Part shown: positions 14,335 to 23,737 of the stretch, piece after piece | Layout of the letters: every line of letters begins with the position of its first letter | Position numbering within the stretch: the first letter of the stretch is position 1 | Assembly: GCA_013099015.1 (NCBI GenBank) | Contig: CP039998.1 | Span: 682,001-746,000, forward strand | DNA length: 64,000 nucleotides | Direction: 5' to 3' | Source: Candidatus Saccharibacteria bacterium oral taxon 488 | Lineage (GTDB): Bacteria > Patescibacteriota > Saccharimonadia > Saccharimonadales > Saccharimonadaceae | The notes under the pieces: model-generated | What the model was told of the DNA's origin: nothing | Database searches by the model: none | What the model saw: the letters and a program-made list of their open reading frames with translations, nothing else | Position numbers and translations under genes: made by a program

Positions 14335-15821
14335 TTTGCGTACTCGATCGCCCGTGTTTCGCGGATAACGTTAACCTTGATGGTACCTGGGTACTGCATG
14401 GTCGATTCAATCTTGGTGGCAATATCGCGCGATAACTTAAATGCGCTTAGATCATCAATGTCCTCTGACCGGACAATCACCCGCACTTCACGCCCGGCCG
14501 ATATCGCATAGGCCTTATCAACGCCGGCAAAGCTGGTTGCTACATTTTCTAGATCACGCATCCGCTCAGCAAAGTTCTCAGCCGAAATATTGCGCGCTCC
14601 TGGCCGAGCAGCGCTGGCAGCGTCGCACACTCGCACGATCAGTGCCTCTGGTGTCGTCGCCTCGATATCATCGTGATGCGCTTCGATGGCGTGAACGATC
14701 CGCTCATCCATGCCGTATTTGCGCGCTAGCTCGGCACCGATGTGGTGATGCTTGCCCTCGATCTTGTGCGTCACCGCCTTGCCAACGTCATGCAGCAGTG
14801 TCGCGATTTTCGTGATGCGGACATCGGCACCAATTTCCTCAGCGATCATTCCAGCCATCTGAGCCATCTCGGTGGAATGCTTCAATACGTTCTGCCCGTA
14901 ACTCGTTCGGAATTTCAGCTCACCTAGCAGTCGCTGCATTTCCTTCGGGATGCCGACGACGCCCGTCTCGCGCATGGCATCCTCGCCAGCCTGCTTGACT
15001 TCTTTATCGATCTGTTTTTTCGCCTTGGCGACGACTTCTTCGATGCGCGCTGGATGGATGCGGCCATCTTTCATCAGCATCTCGAGGCTCAAGCGAGCCA
15101 CTTGCCGGCGAATTGGATCAAAGCTTGAGAGCACAATCATACCCGGCGTGTCATCCACCAAAATATCGACACCAGTTTCGCGCTGCAACGCCTGAATGTT
15201 GCGACCTTCTTTGCCAATGATTCGACCTTTCATCTCATCATCAGTCAGCTTGACAGCCGTGACTGTTCGCTCAGCCGTTACCTCGCTGCTCATCCGCTCC
15301 ATCGCCGTGAGCAAGATCATCTGCGCCCGTTCTTCGGCATCATCCATAGCCTCATGTTGTAATTTCGACACCAAGCTAACCAGGTCGTTCTTGATATCGC
15401 GCTCGGTCATTTGCATGAGCTTGTCGGCAGCATCCTTTTTCTTTAGGCCCGCAATCTTCTCGAGCTTCTCCTGCTGACGCGTGCGAATAGTGCGAATCTC
15501 TTCCTTGAGATTGTCAACCTCATCTTCGTGCGTGCGCAGCTTCTCCGCCCGCTTATCTAGTTCGTCCAATTTCCGATCCAGCGTCTGCTCGCGATCCGCC
15601 AACCGGCTCTCGGTCTTTTGCCATTCGCGCCGGCGCTCATTTTCGATTTTTAAGGCTTCGTCCTTAGCTTTCAGGACAATGTCGCTGGCCTTACTTTTTG
15701 CCTCGGCGATGTCACGCTCAATTTGTGACTTGCCGTTAGCTTGCCTTGTTCGCTGATAGGCGTAAAAACCGCCCACGCCAAGTGCCGCGCCAACCAAGCC
15801 GCCAATAACTATTCCTACCAT
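14331..15821 (-). CDS. rny: Ribonuclease Y
   Basis: I choose ATG 15821 behind AAAGGA instead of an upstream ATG at 15863. The 496-residue product has an N-terminal membrane anchor (residues 2-22), a long Lys/Glu-rich coiled coil (about 25-190), a KH RNA-binding domain (IIGKEGRNIQALQRETG) and an HD nuclease domain with LLHDVGKA. RNase Y starts mRNA decay at the membrane. The following Nudix gene is coupled to it. Confidence 0.95.
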   Translation of the reverse strand: MVGIVIGGLVGAALGVGGFYAYQRTRQANGKSQIERDIAEAKSKASDIVLKAKDEALKIENERRREWQKTESRLADREQTLDRKLDELDKRAEKLRTHEDEVDNLKEEIRTIRTRQQEKLEKIAGLKKKDAADKLMQMTERDIKNDLVSLVSKLQHEAMDDAEERAQMILLTAMERMSSEVTAERTVTAVKLTDDEMKGRIIGKEGRNIQALQRETGVDILVDDTPGMIVLSSFDPIRRQVARLSLEMLMKDGRIHPARIEEVVAKAKKQIDKEVKQAGEDAMRETGVVGIPKEMQRLLGELKFRTSYGQNVLKHSTEMAQMAGMIAEEIGADVRITKIATLLHDVGKAVTHKIEGKHHHIGAELARKYGMDERIVHAIEAHHDDIEATTPEALIVRVCDAASAARPGARNISAENFAERMRDLENVATSFAGVDKAYAISAGREVRVIVRSEDIDDLSAFKLSRDIATKIESTMQYPGTIKVNVIRETRAIEYAK

Positions 15822-15976
15822 ATGATTTCCTTTCTTTTCTGACCAATCGCCCCGGGTATACACCCCGAGAAATGTATCAACGACTAGCCATATTCAACTG
15901 ATGCAATAAAACGGCCCAAGCCACTAATCTAAAGCCGCCTTACTTTTATTGTACGATATTGCGGATGAAAATACCA

Positions 15977-16351
15977 CTATTTGCGCGGAGCCGTGATGTG
16001 AGCTTCGCCGCCATATTCGGGGAGAATAATCGTGTCGTTTTCGCCGCGCTTCAGCCGCTCCAGGCAGTCATCTCGCCAGTGATCGCCACTACTGCCAACG
16101 ATCGGAACACCGAGTCCCTCCGCCAACGTGTTTGCCACCGCACAGCCAATCCTCAATCCTGTAAAACTACCCGGCCCCCGCATGATGCCGATACCACTGA
16201 TGTGATGAATATCGCCGGTCTGTTCATCCAAAAATCGTAGCAGCCCTCGGGCCAAACCACGACCCGCTTCCCAAGCCACCTCTCGCCAGGTATCACCCTG
16301 AATAATCGTTAAACGGCACGTCATCGTCGATGTATCGAGCAGAATAATCAC
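15977..16351 (-). CDS. tsaB: TsaB-like protein, short form
   Basis: The 124-residue product begins with MIILLDTSTMTCRLTI and holds the hallmark RGPGSFTGLRIG (about residues 58-69). TsaB helps TsaD and TsaE make the t6A base of tRNAs that read ANN codons. Usual TsaB is about 220-230 residues; here the C-terminal half is missing, so this is a minimal form keeping the TsaD-contacting lobe. It overlaps tsaE by ATGA. Confidence 0.85.
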   Translation of the reverse strand: MIILLDTSTMTCRLTIIQGDTWREVAWEAGRGLARGLLRFLDEQTGDIHHISGIGIMRGPGSFTGLRIGCAVANTLAEGLGVPIVGSSGDHWRDDCLERLKRGENDTIILPEYGGEAHITAPRK

Positions 16352-16824
16352 CCCAACTCCTCGTCCGCCGCGCTGATTGCCGCGAGGAGCGTCTGGCTCG
16401 TCGGCCCGCCAGCACTCAGTGTGACACGCCGCGATTGCTCGTCAATTGCTAGAATCCTCGCCGTCAGTCGATCGGCCGGCAGCACCTGCTCGACGGCACC
16501 CGCCCACTCAACCACTGTCACGGTCTGTGGTTGCATGGTTACCTCGCGAATTTCCTCCGCCATAATGCCCGCCTCACCCAATCGATAAAAATCATAATGA
16601 GCCAGCGTCAAGTCGCCCGGTGACTGGTACACACGGGAAATAGTAAACGTCGGGCTCTGCACCGGTTCAATAATGTCGAGCCCCTTGGCAACACCTTTCG
16701 TTAGCGTCGTCTTGCCAGCGCCGATGTCCCCGACCAGCTCAATCACCTCACCACCCTTCAGGTTGCGCCCAATCACTTGACCCAGCCGCTGCATCGCTGC
16801 GGTGCTGGTAATAATTTGGTTCAT
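16348..16824 (-). CDS. tsaE: tRNA t6A biosynthesis ATPase TsaE
   Basis: The 158-residue product has the P-loop GDIGAGKTTLTKG at about residue 32 and the downstream SPTF and HYDFYRL motifs of TsaE. It binds the TsaB-TsaD complex and hydrolyses ATP to reset it. Both ends overlap neighbours by ATGA, linking it to tsaB and to the PRC-barrel gene. Confidence 0.93.
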   Translation of the reverse strand: MNQIITSTAAMQRLGQVIGRNLKGGEVIELVGDIGAGKTTLTKGVAKGLDIIEPVQSPTFTISRVYQSPGDLTLAHYDFYRLGEAGIMAEEIREVTMQPQTVTVVEWAGAVEQVLPADRLTARILAIDEQSRRVTLSAGGPTSQTLLAAISAADEELG

Positions 16825-17405
16825 TTGCTGTCGCTGCCGTCAGCTTCGGCCGCAGGGTGCGCCTTTCGGAATGGATTTTCGAACGTTGCTTGTGGCTGCA
16901 CGACCGGCTCCTTGTGGCGGATCTCTGGCGTCTTGACAACGATATGTTCGTCGGTCACACGAACAATTTGCGAACGATGAATCAGCAGTTCAGTATCGCC
17001 AAAACTCTTGAGCAGCGGTCGCCGCACCCGGAGCTGCTGAATGACAAAATTACCGGCCTCCAACGTATAGCCGATGACCTTACCGACCTTATGCTTTTTT
17101 TCATCAATGACCTGCTTACCAACTAGTGCGAACTGAAACTCATACACTTCCTTGATCTTCAGGACGTCGCTCGGCATAATCAGCTCGTCCGCCGAATCAA
17201 TGATCAGACCCAGTGGCCCAATTTCCCGTACATCGGCGATCCGTAGTAAACTCGGCGATTGATCAAGCGTCGGTCCCTCCAGCTCATACGCCACGATCGA
17301 TAAACTACGCGGGTCGATCACCGCCCGCGATGTCCGTGCCAGTTCCGAGCCAGTCTGCAGGCTCATCACCGGTGCGTTATCAAATCGTTCAGCAGAAATT
17401 AGCAT
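16821..17405 (-). CDS. PRC-barrel domain protein
   Basis: I choose ATG 17405, nine bases after a TATAAT, over GTG 17414. The product (194 residues) shows two PRC-barrel-like units: about residues 10-75 (SRAVIDPRSLSIVAYELEG) and about 85-150 (GKQVIDEKKHKVGKVIGYTLE). PRC barrels occur in RimM and photosynthetic proteins and bind proteins or RNA. The C-terminal 40 residues are charged and probably disordered. It heads the tsaE-tsaB operon, hinting at a translation-related role. Confidence 0.7.
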   Translation of the reverse strand: MLISAERFDNAPVMSLQTGSELARTSRAVIDPRSLSIVAYELEGPTLDQSPSLLRIADVREIGPLGLIIDSADELIMPSDVLKIKEVYEFQFALVGKQVIDEKKHKVGKVIGYTLEAGNFVIQQLRVRRPLLKSFGDTELLIHRSQIVRVTDEHIVVKTPEIRHKEPVVQPQATFENPFRKAHPAAEADGSDSK

Positions 17406-17414
17406 ACTTCTCAC

Positions 17415-17420
17415 ATTATA
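17415..17420 (-). promoter_or_regulatory. -10 box for PRC-barrel-tsaE-tsaB
   Basis: Perfect TATAAT on the reverse strand, 9 bases before ATG 17405 and with no Shine-Dalgarno between, so the mRNA would begin at or next to the start codon. Confidence 0.6.
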
Positions 17421-17432
17421 GCGATATCCACG

Positions 17433-17720
17433 CTATTCGGCAAACAGGTTCGTCCGCCCCGCCGGCAGACTAAAATTGGTGTTGGCGGTATCGCGTGTGC
17501 GGAAACTGTTGATCTGGTCAATTGTCTTCTGGTCAAATCGCGTCGTCTGTTGCTGAATGGTATCTTCTTTTGGATTTGACGAGGCGAGTAGGCTATAGAG
17601 CAGGAAAATTGCCACCGATACACCAACCACCACCGTCAATGTATAGAGGATAACGTGGTAGCGATGGAAAAACCGCGATACTAGCGTACCGATTTGTGAA
17701 ATATCAGGTGAGTTTTTCAT
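17433..17720 (-). CDS. Small single-pass membrane protein of the pilus operon
   Basis: The 95-residue product has one transmembrane helix (about residues 22-45) with a short cytoplasmic start and a Gln/Thr-rich outer tail. It overlaps the pilO-like stop by ATGA and is the last gene of the pil operon. Its place matches PilP in proteobacterial pilMNOP, but there is no sequence resemblance to claim that. Confidence 0.6.
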   Translation of the reverse strand: MKNSPDISQIGTLVSRFFHRYHVILYTLTVVVGVSVAIFLLYSLLASSNPKEDTIQQQTTRFDQKTIDQINSFRTRDTANTNFSLPAGRTNLFAE

Positions 17721-18346
17721 CGAACATATACCTCCACTTCCAAGGTTTGTGTATTCACTTGACCTGTCCCCTCGGTCTTGGACATACTGACACTAGCGAT
17801 CTGCATCCGCATCAAGTTCTGCTCAATCAAATGCATAAACCGAAGCAGCGCCATATAGTCTGTTTTTTCGTTGAGGCGGACTGACACTTTCATGCTTTTT
17901 GGCCCGGCAGCGCTGTTTGAACTGGAGCTATTATTCGTACCCGAAGTGCCTGATGAACCCGAGTTTGACTTGGCTCCAGCCGAGCCTGATGTGAAGGTGA
18001 ACCCAGCGATACCAACACCAGATTTATTGGCGTAGGCCGTGAGGTCATTGATAATTTGGTTCTGGTACTGATACTGCTGCGTTTCTGCTACTAGCTGTTG
18101 TGCCTTGGCGACACTATCCTTATATTTCTCCATCTCTTTTTCTAGCCGCGCTAGATTCTGCACTTTAGCATCAACCGCTTTTGCCTCAGTCTGAATTTTA
18201 GAAACTTCCTCGGCAGTACCTTGCAGCATAGTGTAGCCAAAATAGACGACCCCTCCCATGCCGACCAAGATCAGTACCAGCGACAGCGCAAAGACGATCC
18301 GCATGGTCACCGCCGGTGTCATTTTTTCTCGTTTTCTCTCACTCAT
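17717..18346 (-). CDS. pilO: PilO-like pilus assembly protein
   Basis: The 209-residue product has a basic N-terminus, one transmembrane helix (about 12-36), a coiled coil (about 40-95) and a C-terminal ferredoxin-like domain (KSMKVSVRLNEKTDYMALLR). A Ser/Gly/Asn-rich linker (about 130-150) separates them. PilO pairs with PilN in the inner membrane platform that ties the cytoplasmic PilM ring to the pilus. Overlaps pilN by ATGA. Confidence 0.75.
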   Translation of the reverse strand: MSERKREKMTPAVTMRIVFALSLVLILVGMGGVVYFGYTMLQGTAEEVSKIQTEAKAVDAKVQNLARLEKEMEKYKDSVAKAQQLVAETQQYQYQNQIINDLTAYANKSGVGIAGFTFTSGSAGAKSNSGSSGTSGTNNSSSSNSAAGPKSMKVSVRLNEKTDYMALLRFMHLIEQNLMRMQIASVSMSKTEGTGQVNTQTLEVEVYVR

Positions 18347-18903
18347 TGCTTCGCAACCTCCGGCACCATCGTCACATTAATTGTAATATTGATCGGGTAA
18401 CCGTCCTTGTTTTCTTTTTCGGCCACCGCCGAGGCGAGATTAACATCCTTAAAGAGGCTTGACTGCTGAAAACTGTCCTTGAGCCGCAGCGCATCGCCAT
18501 ACGTTTTACCGCGTGCGTTGATAGTCATCGGCGTGCCGAGCTTCTTGCTATCTAGCGTCAACGTTTGCAAAATTGTCCCCGACGGCATCGCCTGAGCGAT
18601 CTTGAGTGCTACCTTTGAATACCGCACATCTTTATCGAGAATCGCCTTGGCAATCTTGAGGTTTGCACTGAACGATTCATAATCCTGCTGAACCTTTTGG
18701 TATTGCAGCGCTCGACGATTACCCGTCTCAATCGTCTGTCGAGCAGTTGTCCGAGTGTGCGCCATAATAAAGTAGATGCCCGCTGTCGCCACGATGAGTA
18801 AGAAGCCGAGGATCAACGACACCACGCAGTAACGCCACAGTATCACATTTGACCGGCCAGCGATAATCTCGCGTTTAACTTTCGGCGGCAATAGATTAAT
18901 CAT
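18343..18903 (-). CDS. pilN: PilN-like pilus assembly protein
   Basis: The 186-residue product begins MINLLPPKVKREI, the PilN signature that binds PilM, followed by one transmembrane helix (about 25-50), a coiled coil and a C-terminal alpha-beta domain. It overlaps pilM by 8 bases and pilO by 4, so all three are made together. Confidence 0.88.
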   Translation of the reverse strand: MINLLPPKVKREIIAGRSNVILWRYCVVSLILGFLLIVATAGIYFIMAHTRTTARQTIETGNRRALQYQKVQQDYESFSANLKIAKAILDKDVRYSKVALKIAQAMPSGTILQTLTLDSKKLGTPMTINARGKTYGDALRLKDSFQQSSLFKDVNLASAVAEKENKDGYPINITINVTMVPEVAKQ

Positions 18904-19945
18904 GCCAAATCTCCTCCGCTCGCACTAGCGACAAACCAGCTGCCGTCATGAACCGCGGTCGTAGCTGTTTGGCCGGCGGTGCTAAATTATTAAAGTTCAG
19001 CGACTGCCACGGACTGGCCACTCGTGCTGGTAAGGTCAGCTCGCCCGTAAAGTACTCACCAAGCCCCGGCACGCTACTGCCGCTACCAACGATTAGCACC
19101 TGTTCAAGGCGCGATTCATCCGGGAAGCGATCGGTGTAGTAGCGAATAACTTTCTGGATTTCACCGATGATCCGCTGCAGGCTCGGCTTTAGTGCCTCGG
19201 TAATTTTTTCTTGGCGCGGGCCAGTGTTGAGGCCGTTAAGCACCTTGAATTGGTGCGCTGTCTCAAGTGGTACGTTCATTTTTTTCGCGATATCAAGTGT
19301 CAGGGTATTGCCACCAATATTTAGACCACCGGTCACGCGAATTGCCGCATCAAGAATAGCGATATCGGCCGTCGCCGGACCGATGTCAACGATGACTGTC
19401 GGTAGCGACCCCTCTTTGGTTCGCTCAAGCAGTCGCGCCACCGCATTGATGCTCGGCTCAATCATCGCCACCTCAATACCGCACGATTCAACAATTGCCA
19501 GCTGCTCGTCAACAATCTTTTGCGGCACCGCGCACATCAAGACTGATAAGTTCTCTTTGCCGCGCTTGATAATCTGATGATCAACATAAAGCGAATCGAG
19601 CGGCATCGGCACATACTGTTCAACCTCGAGATTCACCGCCTCTTCAATCTTATTTTCCTGCTTGATCGGCAGCGCAAAGGTGCGCGCATACGTCTTGGTC
19701 GTTGGCAATCCCAGCACCACGCGGTTACTGCCGAGCCGTCCGACAATATTTTTTTCAAACATTTGATTGATCTTGCCGCAGAGATACTCTGCCCGGTCAT
19801 CGCTCTCGTCCTTCGCCGGATCCAGCTCAATTGCGCCGTATCCGTGCACCGTCATCCGTGCCATGTCGACTGACATTACCCGAACGCCGGCCTTGTTAAT
19901 ATCAAGCCCGATGATCGGCTTTGACTTGTAGAAAATATTTGCCAC
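18896..19945 (-). CDS. pilM: PilM type IV pilus ATPase
   Basis: I place the start at GTG 19945 (reading MANIFYKSKPIIGLDI, the typical PilM beginning); an in-frame ATG at 20005 would add 20 unusual residues. The actin-like product shows the phosphate loop GLDINKAGV, VVDIGPATADIAI and the adenosine motif VLIVGSGSSVPGL. PilM forms a cytoplasmic ring that binds the PilN N-terminus. A TATACT about 30 bases upstream of GTG may give a second promoter inside the operon. Confidence 0.9.
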   Translation of the reverse strand: MANIFYKSKPIIGLDINKAGVRVMSVDMARMTVHGYGAIELDPAKDESDDRAEYLCGKINQMFEKNIVGRLGSNRVVLGLPTTKTYARTFALPIKQENKIEEAVNLEVEQYVPMPLDSLYVDHQIIKRGKENLSVLMCAVPQKIVDEQLAIVESCGIEVAMIEPSINAVARLLERTKEGSLPTVIVDIGPATADIAILDAAIRVTGGLNIGGNTLTLDIAKKMNVPLETAHQFKVLNGLNTGPRQEKITEALKPSLQRIIGEIQKVIRYYTDRFPDESRLEQVLIVGSGSSVPGLGEYFTGELTLPARVASPWQSLNFNNLAPPAKQLRPRFMTAAGLSLVRAEEIWHD

Positions 19946-20005
19946 TATCGTTTGCCCACATCTCTTCTTTTTGTTAAGTATAGCATAAGCATTTTGAAAA
20001 ACCAA

Positions 20006-21232
20006 CTATCCCTTAATTTGATTTGCTAATCCAGTAATCGGCATCATCACCGCCGCCGCGATCAAGCCGACCATACCGCCCATAAAGACGATCATTACCG
20101 GCTCAATCGTCGAGCTCAAACCGCTAATCGCCGCATCGACTTCTTCCTCATAAAAATCCGCCACCTTGACCAGTACCTTATCCGTCTGGCCCGTCTCTTC
20201 ACCGACCGCCAGCATTTGGCCAACGATTGGTGGATAGAGATCTTCGCGCTCATTGATAATCCGCGACAAAACCTCGCCATTCTTAATGCGCTTGGCAGCA
20301 TCAAGCAGCGACTCTTGGTACACCGTGTTACCGACTGCCCGGGCCGTCACTTCCAATGCCTCTAATACCGACACACCCGCACCGATCAGCGCCGAGAAGG
20401 TACGGGTAAAACGTGCCACCGCCACCTTGCGAATAATCTTACTGATGATCGGCGCTTTCAGGACGAAATGATGGAACTTAACCTTGCCTCCTGGCGACTT
20501 GATATAGCGAAGCAGCGCATACACACCGCCAAATAATAACGGGAAAATAATATACCAAAAACTCACCATAAACTGGCTGATACTCATCAGTATCTGCGTC
20601 AGCGCCGGCAGCTCTGCGTCCTCGCCCGCCAGATCCTTAATCGTCTTGCCGATCATTGGCAAGACAAAAATCATCAGGCCAAAGAACGCCCCGATAGTGA
20701 TGACGATCAGCACCATCGGATAGGTCATGGCGCTCTTGATCTTCTTTTTCATTGATGAGTTCTTTTCCTGCTGCAGAGCCAGGCGCTTCAAAATATCGTC
20801 CAAAATACCACCCGTTTCACCAGCCCGCACCATGTTCACATACACATCGCTGAAGGCCTCGGGGTGCTTACTCAGCGCATCAGCGAACGAGGTACCGCCC
20901 TCAATCTCCTTGGATACTGCATTCAAAATCTCACGAAAATGCGGACTCTCGGCATGCTGGGCCATTGAGTTGAGCGACCTGAGAATCGGCACACCGGCAG
21001 ACACCATGGTGCTAAGTTGCCTGGTAAAGCTAACTAGCTCCTCGGTCGGTACTGATTTTTTGCCACCCCCAAAACGAAAACCTTTCTTCTCGTCACCAGC
21101 CTCCTTGAGGTCGACCAACCTCATACCCTGAGCTTGAATGAGCTGGATAGCACTGGCGCGACTGCTGGCTTCTAGCTCGCCATTGATCGGCTGATTGTTA
21201 TTTTTAGTTGCGATATATTTAAATTTTGTCAT
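20006..21232 (-). CDS. pilC: PilC/GspF inner membrane platform protein
   Basis: The 408-residue product has the two duplicated GspF domains (about 70-195 and 275-395) each followed by hydrophobic helices, with the hallmark SFTRQLSTMVSAGVPILRSL near residue 70 and a repeat-matching FTRTFSALIGAGVSVLEAL near 272. It couples the PilB motor to pilus growth. It starts directly after pilB. Confidence 0.95.
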   Translation of the reverse strand: MTKFKYIATKNNNQPINGELEASSRASAIQLIQAQGMRLVDLKEAGDEKKGFRFGGGKKSVPTEELVSFTRQLSTMVSAGVPILRSLNSMAQHAESPHFREILNAVSKEIEGGTSFADALSKHPEAFSDVYVNMVRAGETGGILDDILKRLALQQEKNSSMKKKIKSAMTYPMVLIVITIGAFFGLMIFVLPMIGKTIKDLAGEDAELPALTQILMSISQFMVSFWYIIFPLLFGGVYALLRYIKSPGGKVKFHHFVLKAPIISKIIRKVAVARFTRTFSALIGAGVSVLEALEVTARAVGNTVYQESLLDAAKRIKNGEVLSRIINEREDLYPPIVGQMLAVGEETGQTDKVLVKVADFYEEEVDAAISGLSSTIEPVMIVFMGGMVGLIAAAVMMPITGLANQIKG

Positions 21233-23014
21233 TTATTGCTCCCTTGTTGCTCTCAAAACTTCCTCTAGCGTTGTCACGCCACGCAGCGACTTGACAAAAC
21301 CATCCGTCTGCATTGTCACCATTCCCTCGGTAATCGCCTGTTGCTGAATCTCATTACTAGTGGCATTGGCGGTGATCATCTTTTGGATCGGAATCGAAAT
21401 ACCGAGAACCTCGTAGATACCGACGCGCCCCTTGAAGCCGTTATGGCCGCACTCATCACAGCCCTCAGGATTTGGTCGCCATAAATATTGAATCGTCACG
21501 TCGGTCGAACCGAGCGGCGTATTGCTACCAATCTTGTCAGCCGCCGCCTGCTGCTCCAATGCGTGTAGTCGCTGCATCGAACCCTGTTTGAGATTAAACA
21601 TCTGAACGATGTAGGCCAGCTCCCCAGCATCTGGCACATACTGCTGACGGCAGTGCATACATAGCCGTCGCACCAGGCGCTGGCCGATCACCGCCTTGAC
21701 CGTCGAAGCGATCAAGAACGGTTCAATTCCCATGTCCAATAGACGCGGCAGACAGGTCGCTGCGTTATTGGTGTGGAGGGTCGAGAACACCAAGTGCCCG
21801 GTCAGCGCTGCCTGCACACCGAGGTTGGCGGTCTCGCCGTCGCGGATCTCACCAACCATGATAATGTTCGGGTCTTGACGCAGCAGCGCGCGCAGTCCCG
21901 AAGCGAAGGTCATACCGGCTTTCGAATTAGTCTGGGTCTGGTTGACCCCGGGAATCTTGTATTCAACCGGATCTTCAATGGTCGAGATATTTACATCTGG
22001 CGTATTAAGTTCTGACAGCACACTAAACAGGCTAGTCGACTTTCCCGAACCAGTTGGCCCGGTCACCAGGATCATACCATTTGGTTGCGCCATGGCGTCC
22101 TTAAGCGTACTCAGTGACAACCCCCAGTAGCCGAGGCTATCGAGGGCAACCGCCTGGTTGGACTCGTCCAAAATACGCATGACGATTTTCTCGCCATCGG
22201 CGATCGGCAGCGTCGACACACGCAGCGCGTATTGCTTACCAGAAACCTTGATCTTAAAGCGGCCATCTTGCGGCACGCGGCGTTCATCAATTTTTAGATT
22301 TGACAAAATCTTGATACGACTAACCAGCGCACCTTGGACATTGCGCGGCAACTTATTTACTTCCTTGAGCACACCATCAATTCGGTAACGCACTTGGACA
22401 AAATCCTCGCGCGGCTCAATGTGGATGTCTGAAGCACCCGACTTGATAGCATATTCCAGCAGCAAGTTAACCGTCTGGGCGATCGGCGAATTCTCAGAAA
22501 TCTCCTCCTCAGAGACGTTTTGTGAGTCTGATTCAGCACCACTCTGGATTGACACCACCTCGTCTAGCTCATCAGTGATATTACCGCGATAATTTTCCAG
22601 GCAGTCAAGGATATTGTTTTTTGTCGCCAGGAACACCTTGATGTTGTAGCCAATCTCTTTCTGGATGAAGTTCAGCGCCTGCACATCGTCGGGATCTTCC
22701 ATCGCCAGACTCAAGACGCCGTTATCATCAGCTGCAAACAATACGACATTGTACTGACGGGCGATGTGCTCGGGGATCCGTTTGAGGACGTCATCAGGGA
22801 TATCCTTTGGCTCAATGGTCACAAACGGCACATTGATATATTCACCAATCTTTTGCCCGAGCTGTACCTCGCTCAGGATTTTGTGCTCCAAGATAATCGT
22901 CTGCAATGAATGGTGCGTACGTTCCGCCTCCATCTTTAACTCGGCCAGCTGTGACTCAGAAATTACCTCACCCTGGCGCAAAATCTTCTCAATACTACTG
23001 TCAGAAATGCGCAT
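21233..23014 (-). CDS. pilB: PilB/GspE type IV pilus assembly ATPase
   Basis: The 593-residue product has an N-terminal MshEN/GspE-N domain, a Walker A (GPTGSGKST at about 320), an Asp box, Walker B (IIMVGEIRDGET at about 385) and the zinc-binding LCMHC ... GCDEC tetracysteine (about 450 and 520). It powers pilus extension, and pili are needed for host contact and DNA uptake in Saccharibacteria. A TATACT 17 bases before the start and AAGGGT give an ordinary short leader. No pilin or retraction ATPase is seen in the window. Confidence 0.95.
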   Translation of the reverse strand: MRISDSSIEKILRQGEVISESQLAELKMEAERTHHSLQTIILEHKILSEVQLGQKIGEYINVPFVTIEPKDIPDDVLKRIPEHIARQYNVVLFAADDNGVLSLAMEDPDDVQALNFIQKEIGYNIKVFLATKNNILDCLENYRGNITDELDEVVSIQSGAESDSQNVSEEEISENSPIAQTVNLLLEYAIKSGASDIHIEPREDFVQVRYRIDGVLKEVNKLPRNVQGALVSRIKILSNLKIDERRVPQDGRFKIKVSGKQYALRVSTLPIADGEKIVMRILDESNQAVALDSLGYWGLSLSTLKDAMAQPNGMILVTGPTGSGKSTSLFSVLSELNTPDVNISTIEDPVEYKIPGVNQTQTNSKAGMTFASGLRALLRQDPNIIMVGEIRDGETANLGVQAALTGHLVFSTLHTNNAATCLPRLLDMGIEPFLIASTVKAVIGQRLVRRLCMHCRQQYVPDAGELAYIVQMFNLKQGSMQRLHALEQQAAADKIGSNTPLGSTDVTIQYLWRPNPEGCDECGHNGFKGRVGIYEVLGISIPIQKMITANATSNEIQQQAITEGMVTMQTDGFVKSLRGVTTLEEVLRATREQ

Positions 23015-23085
23015 AATTACCCTTATGCTTGAGTATAGCGCATATCGTATGGGAGTTCAATAAAAAGAGAAAAAGTAGTATATGT

Positions 23086-23091
23086 TACAAT
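23086..23091 (+). promoter_or_regulatory. -10 box of the HAD hydrolase gene
   Basis: TACAAT ends 7 bases before ATG 23099 and no Shine-Dalgarno intervenes; a leaderless start is expected. Confidence 0.5.
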
Positions 23092-23098
23092 ATCAGAC

Positions 23099-23737
23099 AT
23101 GAACGATTCAGTAATTTCAGCAATCCTTTTTGATGTTGGTGGTGTACTTGTAAGTGACTACGACATCCAAAGTGACCTGAGAAACGCCCTGCACAACCCC
23201 GATCATTTCGACCAACAATGGCCAAAAGCTTTGCACGACTACGAAAGCGGTTTCATAGACGAGAGCGTGTTTCTACGGAGGCTAGGTTGTGATCATCCAT
23301 CCCCAGAGCAATACGATCGGCTAACTCGTGGCTTCCGCGATCATCAAGTATACTTCCAAAATGTCATCACATTTGCACGTTCATTGACAACGCATGGACT
23401 ACAGATCGGTATCCTCAGCAATGCTATGCCGAGCCACTCTGCTATCTTGCAGCAAGCAGGTATTTATGACGGTTTTAGACCATGTCTTTTATCGTGGCAG
23501 ATTGGTCACCACAAACCTGAACGAGGTGCATTTACATCTGCCCTCTCAGCATTAAGCCTATCTGACCATCCAGAGCACGTACTGTTTATTGACAATCATC
23601 AAAATAATCTCGACGCAGCAGCGGCTTGTGGCATGCATACCCTCCTCGCAGTGCGCCAAGCAACACAAGCGCAAACTGAGCAAACGATCATTATGGGAAT
23701 AACCGATAAACTACTGTCCCTTGGCGTCGTGCTATGA
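23099..23737 (+). CDS. HAD superfamily phosphatase-like protein
   Basis: The 212-residue product has motif I as LFDVGGVL, motif II as LSNAMP, motif III Lys in HHKPE and motif IV as FIDNHQNN. The second Asp of motif I is Gly, as in the YihX-like branch of the family. It may dephosphorylate a sugar phosphate. Its stop is adjacent to the end of the convergent mazG-like gene. Confidence 0.8.
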   Translation: MNDSVISAILFDVGGVLVSDYDIQSDLRNALHNPDHFDQQWPKALHDYESGFIDESVFLRRLGCDHPSPEQYDRLTRGFRDHQVYFQNVITFARSLTTHGLQIGILSNAMPSHSAILQQAGIYDGFRPCLLSWQIGHHKPERGAFTSALSALSLSDHPEHVLFIDNHQNNLDAAAACGMHTLLAVRQATQAQTEQTIIMGITDKLLSLGVVL

